From NCBI GenBank assembly GCA_022410635.1, contig JAJVDF010000262.1, forward strand, positions 1,219,820 through 1,283,819: a stretch of 64,000 nucleotides of DNA. Direction: 5' to 3'. The notes under the pieces are model-generated. The model did no database searches and was not told the DNA's origin. It saw nothing but the letters and a program-made list of their open reading frames with translations. The DNA comes from Tretioscincus oriximinensis (Eukaryota > Chordata > Lepidosauria > Squamata > Gymnophthalmidae). Made by a program: the position numbers and the translations under genes. Shown here in pieces: positions 31,521 to 40,002 of the stretch (positions are counted from its first letter, which is position 1; every line of letters starts with the position of its first letter).

Positions 31521-31812
31521 AGAACATAGGAACATAAGAACATAAGAAGAGCCATACTGGATCAGGCCACAGCCCATCAAGTCCAGCATTCTGTCTCACA
31601 CAGAGGCCCACCAGATGCACCTGCGCAGTCCGAACAGAGGAAAGCAAAATATGCTCCTGTTCATGACTCCCTGCAAATGGTATAACAGGAGTCCTGCCTG
31701 TTGCTCCATCCCAGAGGCAACATCCAGACATCCATCCTAGTATTCATGTATACCCTTGGTATCCATAAACCTGTCTAGTCCTGTCTTGAATCTATCCAAG
31801 CTGTTAATAAGA
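31521..31812 (-). mobile_element. CR1-type LINE 3' end (TTCTTATG tail)
   Basis: The plus strand shows AAGAACATAGGAACATAAGA, then GAGCCATACTGGATCAGGCC, CCAGCATTCTGTCTCACACA, CAGATGCACCTG and AACCTGTCTAGTCCTGTC: the complement of the 3' UTR and tail of the 29280 copy. The last coding bases (CTTGGATAGATTCAAGACAGG) lie at the right edge. Only about 290 bases remain. Confidence 0.92.
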
Positions 31813-33004
31813 ACATTTTCTATCCACATGTTAGTATGGACTAGGGTAGGTCGTAGGCAGAAATCAGGTCTCTGTTCTGACATATATCCCAAAATAAGGT
31901 CCAAAAACAGCGTGTAAGGAGCTCCTGTCTATAAAAACTATTGTAGAATGTGTTCATTTACAAAACATCAATTTGATGTTGCTGGTAGCAGACAGGACAC
32001 AACTGCCTTCTCCATCAGCCAATATTTTACCTCTAAAAAAGACTTTTCAGTGTCATCAGATGTAAGACAGGGGAAGATGGAAAATTCTGTTTTCTGTTCA
32101 CTGCAGAGACAGCTTTTGGCAACATTCAGCAAAGGAGAAAGGAAATTGAATTGTTTCTTCTCACAGCTATCTGTCTGCAGAAAGCAAACTGTGAATAAAG
32201 GAAAATGTGTCCTCTAAAAACTTACTTCCTGCCAAGAAAGAGCAAATGAACATGTGGAAGAACTATATTCCAGCAATTAACAGTTTTGCCAAAGCCCAAA
32301 GTAAACTATCAGCTATAGTGATAATCAAGTGTTTAAATGAAAAAAACATAGTAAAGTGTAAAATAGGACCATACCCACTACTAACCTCATCATAGGGAGG
32401 TGTACAGAAATCTGCCTTGCTACAATAGCCTGCCATGAAATAGCAAAAGGTCAAACCACATTAAATATTCACCCAATTCAGTTTTATCCAAATAATCTCA
32501 CAAAATGGCTGGATAAATGAAAGGCCAAAATATTTTCCACATTTTATCTTATTTTTAAACCTATTTGTTGGTATCCCCATATATACCCCAACCTATACAA
32601 ACCTTTCTCCCTTATTTTTGGGTTAGGCTTCCCCCTCTCTTTCTTTGAATGGACTTAGCAATTCACAGGCTCTTTCTGAACTTTATTTTAGGATATATTA
32701 TGGAAAATGGATCTTCCACCTACAAGCTAGTGCAGACTGTGGTAGACACTGAATGCAGTCCCCTGTAGTCTAGCATAAGAAGGCAGGCCCCTATTGCAAG
32801 ATATACTCCAGGTTTAAAATTCATTGTAAAAAGTTCCTGAGAAAATATAGTGTATGTCATAGCATGGACATTTCACAGCCAGTCAGATCTGGTTGTATGA
32901 TAGACAAAGGTATTAAAAATGACAATTGTGATCCTACCAGTTGTTTTTGCAATCCCAGATAACTGGGTCACTTATTTTGGTCTAGTTCTTTTACTGAAAG
33001 AAAA
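31813..33004. other. Unassigned sequence
   Basis: No repeat or gene could be named. Open frames at 31948-32217 and 32207-32395 lack any recognisable domain. Confidence 0.4.
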
Positions 33005-33482
33005 ATGAAAACAGCATGTACAGAATGGGAGAAATACGTCTGAGCAGCAGCATATGTGAAAAGGACCTGGGTATATTGGTAGATCACAGATTAGTGGTAT
33101 GAAGCAGCTGCAAAAAAGACGAATGCAATCTTGGGGTGTGTTAAGAGAAGCAGAGAACCTCAATCATGTGATATAATTATTCCTCTTTACAGAACTTTGG
33201 TCAGACCATACTTGGAATACAAAGAGTTACAAGGATGGTGTGTGGTCTGGAAACCATGTCCTATGAGGAATGGTTAAAAGATCTAGGGAAATTTGAGGAG
33301 ACCTCATAGCTGTTTACAAATATTTGAAGGGCTGTCACAGAGCAGAGGAATCAGCTTTGTTCTCATTGACACATGGAAGGACTAGAAACAATGGAACGAA
33401 GCTGTAAGGAAGTAGATTTAGATTAGATATCAGAAAAAACCCTGGAGGTCCCTTTCAGCTCCATGATTCTGTGATTCTATGA
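33005..33482 (+). mobile_element. CR1 LINE 3' portion with internal deletions
   Basis: Codon remnants of GRNTSEQQHM / EKDLGILVDHRLV / LRPYLEY precede CTGGAAACCATGTCCTATGA and GAATGGTTAAAAGATCTAGG (the [10 protein letters not shown] block). Then come the GCTGTTTACAAATATTTGAAG and AGCTGTAAGGAAGTAGATTT blocks. It jumps straight to CCCTGGAGGTCCCTTTCAGC and the TGATTCTGTGATTCTATGA tail, missing the WNRLP block and the GGGTTGGACC segment present at 23759. A deletion has joined the two ends. Confidence 0.88.
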
Positions 33483-33595
33483 AATTCAGCTAAATGATGT
33501 ATTTTGCAGCCTTTTAACTGTTAAGTTGCTTTATTTTTACCTGAATGTCTTTTAAGTTATATCAGGCTTCTTGCTGTACTCCTGTATGGGATGTC

Positions 33596-33856
33596 TTATT
33601 ATTTATTTATTTATTTGTACTTGTATCCCACCCTATACCCGAAGGTCTCAGGGCGGCCAACCATAAGGTGGTGCACACAGGTTTTGTTGCTTTCTCCACA
33701 ACAGATGCCCTGTGGAGTAGATGGGGCTGAGAGAGTTCAAAGAACTGTAACTAAGGTCACCCAGCTGGCTTTTATGGAGGAGTGGGGGATCGAACCGGGA
33801 GACTACCAGGTGTGAGTCCAACACTCTAACCACTACACCAAACTGGCTCTCATATA
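33596..33856 (-). mobile_element. tRNA-derived SINE family B
   Basis: The complement starts GAGCCAGTTTGGTGTAGTGG (A box), has GGTTCGATCCCCCACTCC (B box), and continues with the CCAGCTGGGTGACC, CTCTCAGCCCCATCTACTCC and GTTGTGGAGAAAGCAACAAA body. It ends in CCTTCGGGTATAGGGTGGGA plus a TAAATAAATAAATAA tail (33601-33612 on the plus strand). The tail equals that of L2-type LINE fragments in this window, pointing to the LINE partner used for retrotransposition. Confidence 0.93.
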
Positions 33857-33924
33857 AAAGCCATTGAAGAAAACCACTATTGCTGCATTCATTCAGGTAA
33901 CTCCATGAACCATTGGACACTTTG

Positions 33925-33932
33925 CCTTCATT
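33925..33932. repeat. Target-site duplication, left copy (CCTTCATT)
   Basis: Exact match with 34485-34492, flanking the hAT MITE. Confidence 0.9.
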
Positions 33933-34484
33933 TAGGGTTACCATATTCTGGCAACCCAAAACCGGGACATACGGACGCATGTAGCGAGACAGGCAAAACC
34001 TCTTCTGGCTGTCTCACCACAAGCGTCCATGTGTGTGTGTGTGTGCACATGCGCGCGCGCATGCCTGCTCCTTTGCTGGTGGCGGGGTTTCGCCCTGCTC
34101 TCGCCGCCAACTCGCCTGCAGCAGCGGAGCAAAAACGTTGGGTTTGTGAGAGGAGAACAGAGCTGCCCTCCTGTCAGAAACCCAGGCGTTTCTCCTGTGC
34201 TAGAGGCAAGTTGGCGGCGAGAGCAGGGCGAAACCCAACCTCCAGCCAAGGAGCAGCTACTCGGCANGCTCCGAGGTCCCTTCCTGGACCCGGGAAGCGT
34301 TGCGCGCACTGCAGCCGTCAGCTCTGACGGCTGCTTTTCCTTTAAAATCCCGCCTTTTTACATTCCCTGACGTAGCATCGGGGAATGTAAAAAGCCGGGA
34401 TTTTGCCTTAAAACCCGGAGGGGACTATATTCTAGTCCCCAAAACCGGGTTTGTCCCGGTTTACCGGGACGTATGGCAACCCTA
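33933..34484. mobile_element. hAT-type MITE, 552 bp (TAGGGTTRCC family)
   Basis: The ends are TAGGGTTACCATAT and ATGGCAACCCTA, inside an exact 8-bp duplication CCTTCATT, the hallmark of hAT insertion. The interior has CCAAAACCGGGACATACGGA, a (TG)n/(CG)n tract at 34027-34063, a CpG-rich centre, and an 11-bp-arm dyad at 34311-34334 (GCAGCCGTCAG..CTGACGGCTGC). The right part carries AAACCCGGAGGGGACTATAT and CCCGGTTTACCGGGACGTAT. It is the reverse complement of the 60189 copy. No transposase; ambiguous base at 34267. Confidence 0.9.
34027..34063. repeat. (TG)n and (CG)n dinucleotide tract
   Basis: GTGTGTGTGTGTGTGTGCAC followed by ATGCGCGCGCGCATGC lies inside the hAT MITE. Alternating purine-pyrimidine sequence of this type can adopt Z-DNA. 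Confidence 0.8.
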
Positions 34485-34492
34485 CCTTCATT
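34485..34492. repeat. Target-site duplication, right copy (CCTTCATT)
   Basis: Exact match with 33925-33932. Confidence 0.9.
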
Positions 34493-35261
34493 CTATGTGG
34501 AGATTATTTTATATAGTTTTATTATTTTATCTGTGGTGGATTTACATTGTTCCAAAGTAATGGATTTAAGTTTCACTTATGTTTGTAATATAGTACTACT
34601 TTCAGTTCTGCTGCATTGGCAAACCTTTGCTCTTTGTTTTTTTGGTGTTTTGCTCTTTTGCTGTTTTGTTTTTGTTTCATCTATTTCTTCCTTGGACAAG
34701 TTCATTTGTTACTAAGAGACTTCAAAATTTGGGTACTAACGTAGTCTAAACAATTTGGGAATATAGAGGACAAAAATATATAAAAAATAAAAACTATGAA
34801 AATTGTGGAGGGTTTAATATTGAAGATGTCTAGAAGATAAAGTCGGGACATCATTTTTAGAAAATTGAATTTTGTGTGGAAAGGAGTCAAAATCTTAGAA
34901 GCAAAGAATGCAAATAGACCTTTCACTCTAATACAGAACTAAGTATTAATAATTCACCGAAATAATCAAATCTCATGAATATTTTTTGTGATTTGAATAT
35001 GGGCAAAATTTGTCTGAAAAAATTGTCTGGAAAAACAGCAGAAGCTATAGAACAAGTCACTTCTAGCTACTCAAAAATGAAAGGCTGCATCGATATACAA
35101 TGAAACTTATATGTAATGAAGCATACATATTATAGTACCGTAATCATAAAAAAACACTTCCAATTTCTCTTTCACTCGCTGAGGGGGCAAAGTACCTGGC
35201 AGTGTGAAAAATTGTTCAGTTGGCATTATGACCTTGTGCTGTTTGCATTTTAAAAAGTAGT
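34493..35261. other. Unassigned sequence
   Basis: AT-rich, nothing recognised. Confidence 0.4.
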
Positions 35262-35593
35262 GTGTGAATATGGGAAATGTGCTTGGTAAAGTATCCTGCC
35301 AGGGAATAGTTAAGGTTTCGCTTAGGACCAGAAGTTTCTGTTATTTGTTTACCTATTTAGAGAGCTAAGATTCAAATGTTTAGAACATTGGGGTCTTGTT
35401 TGATATTGGCCAGTTATTAGAGAACCTGGGCTGCCTACTGATTGGTCAGGGTCCCCAGGTGTTCACTATAAAAGAATGGACAGCTAGCTGCTCTGGTTCA
35501 GATTAAGCTGCATGATGCAGAGCTGTTCAATAAATCACTTTCTTAACACATTCTTGAAGTCATGCTTCTTTAAAGGCTTTTATAGGTATCACA
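35262..35593 (+). mobile_element. Possible solo LTR of an endogenous retrovirus or LTR retrotransposon
   Basis: A promoter-like order is visible: an inverted CCAAT box in CTACTGATTGGTCAGG (about 35435-35450), CCCCAGGTGTTCAC, a TATA box CTATAAAAG at 35466-35474, and a poly(A) signal CAATAAATCAC with AATAAA at 35529-35534 some 60 bases later. This is the U3-R layout of LTRs. The stretch can be bounded as TGTGAATATG...TATCACA (35263-35593), but I see no flanking target duplication and no internal retroviral sequence. Family and limits are inferred. Confidence 0.45.
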
Positions 35594-36284
35594 CCTGACC
35601 AGTCTTTCTAGAAATGTTAAGTCTTCCAGGTATGAGTCCATAACACTAAAATATCTTGATTTGGACCAGTGAGATTTGTTGACTTCAGTTACAACAAGGT
35701 GGGGGAAGAGCATCACCTGCACAATGATACTGAGTTAGATTAGCTCTTGTGCTTCCTTCAAAGCTTGCTTCAGCTAAAGAGTTATTCTCTGAGCACTCTG
35801 GAGAACCAGGTATGTAGGTTTTTAGTTTAAGAGGTTCCATGAAGCCAATTTTGGCAATGTTCTTTGATGAACTCAACATGGGTCTCCCAGAAGCCCTGAA
35901 CATGAAGATGTGTCTTCTATAAGTCTCTGCATTTCAGATCAGGGCCCACTAGTATATCACTAGATCTTGATATCAAAATCAACTGGTGATCCTGATCATG
36001 GTTTTGTCAAGAAGTCATATTCCCATTCATTTCACTTTTCTCCAAACCGTTTCTTGACCCAAATCAGGATGCATTTTGAAGCGTCTCTGTTTGTTTATTC
36101 TTAGTGTTAGCATGATTTCACTCGAATACTTAAATTATTCAAATTATTTCGTTCGCATCCTGTTCTGCCTAAGGTATGGCAAGTCTCTTGTTCTGACTTA
36201 TTTCCTGACAACCTTTGGTGGGTTCTACAAAGAGATTGTCCCTATACTGGGTTTCATTGCTATGCTTTAGCTCCTCTCCCCAGA
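35594..36284. other. Unassigned sequence
   Basis: No gene or repeat recognised. The short open frame at 36076-36270 is hydrophobic and ends just before an L2-type tail; it could be decayed LINE text but has no clear motif. Confidence 0.4.
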
Positions 36285-36356
36285 ATGTTTTGATTGCTGT
36301 ATTTGCTCTGAAACCTTCAGGTTAAGGGTGGGTTAGGAGTACAAATAAATAAATGC
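36285..36356 (+). mobile_element. L2-type LINE 3' tail fragment
   Basis: GATTGCTGTATTTGCTCTGA AACCTTCAGGTTAAGGGTGGG TTAGG..ACAAATAAATAAAT matches the tail of the LINE family that shares its end with SINE family B (CTGAGACCTTCGGGTATAGGGCGGG). Confidence 0.7.
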
Positions 36357-36539
36357 TTCTCATAAACATATATAAATCAGCTTGTTATGATATATAATAC
36401 AAAAACACTCATTTGCTTTTATAAAGTATTCTGATTTCCAGAAGCGCATTCTTGGGTGAATTTAAGAGCAGGTATATGAACCTAGCTATGAATTATTTCC
36501 CTTCCTACTGACAAGTATCCCCCACTTCTTACCCCTGAG

Positions 36540-37260
36540 ATCTAAAATAGCAACAACATGCTTATTTGAAGTGCTTAAAGGAGTGTTGGACTTCTGCTCC
36601 CCAAACAAAGCCATCTTTGACACAGAATGTGGTGCTTTTGATTCAGAGTTCATACAGCGGGCTGCTGATAATGATTAGATATTTCCAGAGCTATCAGCAA
36701 AAGTTGCTACTGGAATGAAAATTAAAAGGCTTATTAATGCTCCTGCTTTAGGTCATAAGACGATAACCAGCTGTGCTAGGAAGAAATCAGTTCCATGCAC
36801 ACAGCTTGGGGGCCTGCAATTAGGTGATTATGAAGCCTTTTTGTCTTCCTGGGAAGCATAAGGCTTGGGTCACAATTAAAGACATAGAACAGGACACTAA
36901 GGCAAGAAGGATTTCACCCACCCCAGTATAGCCACATATTGTTGATCAGAATAACTCATTTTTATAAAGCTCAAGAGTCCACCTTGTCTCATTGCAGTAT
37001 GAATCTTGGCAGTGACATTGCAATTAAGACCATGCTGTAATAAATTGAAGCAATAACAAGATGTAATTACAGTTATGATTATTGCTTTATAATTAGAATG
37101 TTTGTTATAAAATGGCAACAGGGATGGGCTGCTAATAGTGCCAGTGATTTAACTTCCCAGCACTTGGTTTGTGCTTTTGAAAAGAAGCTCAGGCACAAAT
37201 AAAGGATTTCATAGAAGGGGCCCTCTTTTGTTTTTCCCAGGATCCTTTGGAATTCTCAGA
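36540..37260. other. Unique ATTA-rich interval, candidate conserved non-coding element
   Basis: Non-repetitive stretch with many homeodomain-type cores: GATAATGATTAGATA near 36667, GGCTTATTAATGC, CAATTAGGTGATTATGAAG near 36818, TGTAATTACAGTTATGATTA near 37062. No repeat family of the window intrudes for 700 bases. Coding is not supported. Conservation is suspected from texture only. Confidence 0.3.
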
Positions 37261-37378
37261 ATTTGGTTGAGATGATTTTCTTAAATATATGACTGACACA
37301 CCCCAGCAGAATAATCAGAATAATTTCTGTTTATTACCAGAGCCTCAGCACTAGACTATTAGTCCCTCATCTAATTCT

Positions 37379-37585
37379 GGCTAGGTGCACACCACGACTT
37401 AAAGACTGCTACAGTGCTATAATCCGAAATATAGCAATTGCATGTCTGTACACACCAAACATGTATATTCCGTGACCAATTCCCCAGTTCTGTAACATTG
37501 CTCATTGATCTTGCTGCAGTACAGTCTGAGAATTTTTTTTTCTTGCTACAGCCAATAGAAGCAACAGCTGTGTTCTATCATCTCA
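37379..37585 (+). mobile_element. MITE-X, left part (split by a CR1-type LINE)
   Basis: It begins GGCTAGGTGCACACCACGAC and runs through GCTATAATCCGAAATATAGC, TGTACACACCAAACATGTAT, TTCCGTGACCAATTCCCCAG and TTCTGTAACATTGCTC, matching in order the minus strand of 50983-50770 (GGGCTGCATACACACAACGA, ATATTCCGGAATATAGCAAT, CCATGCATACCAAACC, TTCCGTGACTAGAGCCCCAG). It stops at about 37585 where CR1-type tail begins. Superfamily unknown. Confidence 0.78.
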
Positions 37586-37942
37586 TAACAACATAAGAGA
37601 ACATAAGAAGAGCCATACTGGATCAGGCCACAGCCCATCAAGTCCAGCATTCTGTCTCACACAGAGGCCCACCAGGTGCACCTGGGCAGTCCAAACAGAG
37701 GAAAGCAAAATATGCTCCTGTTTATGACTCCCTGCAAATGGCATTTCAGGAGTCCTGCCTGTTGCTCCATCCCGGAGGCAACATCCATCCTAGTACTCAT
37801 TTATACCTTTGGTTCCATAAACCTGCCTAGTCCTGTCTTGAAACTATCCAAGCTGCTAGCTACCACTACCTCTTCATGAAGTAAATTCCACAGGCCGATG
37901 ACCCTCTGGGTGAAAAAATACTTTCCTTTGTCTGATCTCACA
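37586..37942 (-). mobile_element. CR1-type LINE 3' end (TTCTTATG tail) inserted in MITE-X
   Basis: The plus strand runs AACATAAGAGAACATAAGAA, GAGCCATACTGGATCAGGCC, CCAGCATTCTGTCTCACACA, CAGGTGCACCTGGGCAGTCC, CTGCCTAGTCCTGTCTTGAA, GCTACCACTACCTCTTCATG and AATTCCACAGGCCGATGACC. This is the complement of the LINE's 3' UTR and last coding residues (IGLWNLLHEEVVVAS). An ATCTCA word sits at both junctions (37579-37584; 37925-37940 region), compatible with a short duplication. Confidence 0.92.
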
Positions 37943-38131
37943 TCTAATTTGTGCACACACATATGGTTGTGAGAATACAGGGGTTCTCCAGAATGATGCC
38001 TGAATAGCTGAGTTTATTTGGGGGGAAAGGCATTTATAGCGGGTCGACTACTGAAAAACACTTAACACTTGTGCCTGGGACATCCTGATTGCGCTACGAA
38101 CAACATAAAACAATTTCATGTGCACATAGCC
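37943..38131 (+). mobile_element. MITE-X, right part
   Basis: TCTAATTTGTGCACACACAT, GATGCCTGAATAGCTGAG, GGGTCGACTACTGAAA and the end CATGTGCACATAGCC match in order the minus strand of 50775-50568 (CTAATTTGTGCACACACATA, GGTGCCTGAATATCCCAG, GGGACGACTGCTGAAA, TTTGTGCATGCAGCC). With the left part this rebuilds one MITE of roughly 400 bases around the LINE. Confidence 0.78.
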
Positions 38132-39403
38132 TCTGATTAGAACCAAGCCAGAAGTCCACTTGTGGATAATTAAATTTAAAAAAACTTTAAAGATGACAGT
38201 GGCAGGCCACTTCTACATTATTGTAAAGAAAATAGAAGGACTCATGGACAGTTTCATCTTTACCTAAACAATATTTGAATTCCTGGGCCCTCAGCCATTT
38301 CAGGCAAGGCTTTGATGTTATTGTTGTTGTTAGATTCAGTTCAAGCAAAAAGAGATGGGAAGGGCAAGCAGATTAATATGTTTGGCATCCATAATATCTT
38401 TGGCTAGAATAACAGGACCTTAATTAGCTGATATAAAGCAGGCACTATTTCTGTTACAGATTGGCTGACCATGCGTGTCTAATCTGAAGCAAATTTCACT
38501 TGTTTCAAGTGAGAAATGAAATAAAATTTACTAGACATATGGCAATACATTTTCAACCACAGCTTTAGACACAGTTAACTTAATAATGCAAAAAATATCA
38601 TAAACATTTGAGAAGAAAATGTTTAACAGACTGGTGTTCAGCTGATCAGTTGGTTAAATCAGTTCTAAAGATCTGTTGGTCTACCAAAAAAGAAGAGTCT
38701 GTTTTAATTTACCATTGAATAGATATATTCCCATCAATACCTCTTGAGAAGAAAACATTAGAGGATATAATTTATTAACACTAGCATTAAACTTAGAGGG
38801 AAGAACTGTAGCTTCTAGTCATCAGCTGCATTTCCAGTCAAAACTGTGAGTCTCTGAAGCTGCAGCCAGTTATTCTGGAATAAAGCATAGATATTCTAGA
38901 ATAAAATACTTTAATCTGGAATATCCACAGTACAATAAGTAGCAGCACTATCTCTGTTTCAACAGTCTTGAAACAGCTTTACAAATTGTAGAATTTGGCT
39001 GAGATATATATAAAGGACCATCTAGTTAGATGGATGCCATGTTTACAACCTAATTGAATTCTTTTTGGGAACTCTCATTGACTGTTATGTCAGATAATAA
39101 AGATACACATTTTAATCGAATTTCATTTCTGAAGAACTGAACTAAACCAGGTTTTTTTTTCTTCTTCTGAGTTTAATCCAGTTCTTCAGATTCTCATTAG
39201 GAAATTAGGATGTATCTAGACACATCAAACATCGGAATGCCCAAGATCAATGACAGCCACTTAGAGGCTCATATTCACTTAATCTTCTCTTATAATACCA
39301 CTGGCTATCTTGCCCTTTCTTGCTGCACATCAATTCTTCATAAATTATCTAATGACCCATCAGAAGAAGGGGAAATATTCTGCCAGCATTCTAGCAGGAA
39401 CTA
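38132..39403. other. Unassigned sequence
   Basis: Unique-looking AT-rich DNA; ATTCTGGAATAAAG and ATTCTAGAATAAAA near 38873-38910 form a short local direct repeat. No gene. Confidence 0.4.
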
Positions 39404-39592
39404 TAGGTAAACCCTGTTATAAAAAATGCCAAAGGGCCGGGTGAATTTGTTTGTTATAAGGAAATTTTGTTATAACAAAACCCATTGTGACAAATATTAC
39501 TCTTACGCGTGTCCCACTGAGACTTTCAAATTTATTTTGTTATACTACAAATTTTGTTATATCAGAGTTCTTTATAACAAGTTTTCACTTCC
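39404..39592. mobile_element. Possible Tigger/pogo-type MITE with TTGTTATAA repeats
   Basis: The left end GGTAAACCCTGTTATAAAA and the right end (complement) AGTGAAAACTTGTTATAAAG are imperfect inverted repeats. The interior repeats TTTTGTTATAACAAAA and related words on both strands (39461-39483, 39531-39560). Elements of the pogo/Tigger group often have CGTTATAACGAAATTT-like interiors, which decay from CG to TG as seen here. TA-rich target context is compatible, but no transposase is present. Confidence 0.45.
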
Positions 39593-39698
39593 ATAATATA
39601 TTATATGAGTTGTCTATGTATCAATGAGGCAACATGGTTTATTGTAAACTCTCTCCCAATGTAATTAAAAAGCTGGAATAGTGCTGTTTCCCCAATTG

Positions 39699-40002
39699 GG
39701 CACGGATAGCTCAGTCGCTTAGGAATTCGTCTCTCGCCTGGGAGATGGGGTTTCGAAGCCCTGTGTGGGACGTGGGGAGGGGTGAGCACCTTCCACTAGC
39801 CTGTAGCTCTAGCCAACCCAGCTATTCAAAAGAATGAATTACAAGAAATTGCAACTGACTGCAAGTAGATACNTGGGAACCACCATAGCCTGGTGGAGAA
39901 GATAGAATGCAAGCCTTCGGGCAAAATATATCCTTGTAAGCCGCTTTGANTGCCTTTGAAAGGTGAGAGAAGCAGGGTATAAGAACCAAGTTCTTCTTCT
40001 TC
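39699..40002 (+). mobile_element. tRNA-derived SINE family A, full length
   Basis: It is complete from head to tail: GGCACGGATAGCTCAGTCGC (A box TAGCTCAGTCGC), GGGTTTCGAAGCCCTG (B box), AGCACCTTCCACTAGCCTGT, AGCCAACCCAGCTATTCAAA, GAAATTGCAACTGACTGCAA, ACCACCATAGCCTGGTGGAG, CTTGTAAGCCGCTTTGA, GGGTATAAGAACCAAG and a TTCTTCTTCTTC tail. Length near 300 bases. The TAAGCCGCTTTGAG segment is the type of end shared with a LINE partner. Two ambiguous bases (39873, 39950). Confidence 0.95.

Noticed and set aside
33905..34370. Open frames of up to 140 codons and a CpG cluster suggesting a promoter and first exon
   Set aside because: The whole interval lies in a 552-bp hAT MITE with exact target duplications, and the inverted copy at 60189 has the same kind of open frames.
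39699..39775. tRNA gene
   Set aside because: A and B boxes are clear, but the sequence continues into a SINE body and tail that recur at 44951 and 48077, so it is the head of a SINE.
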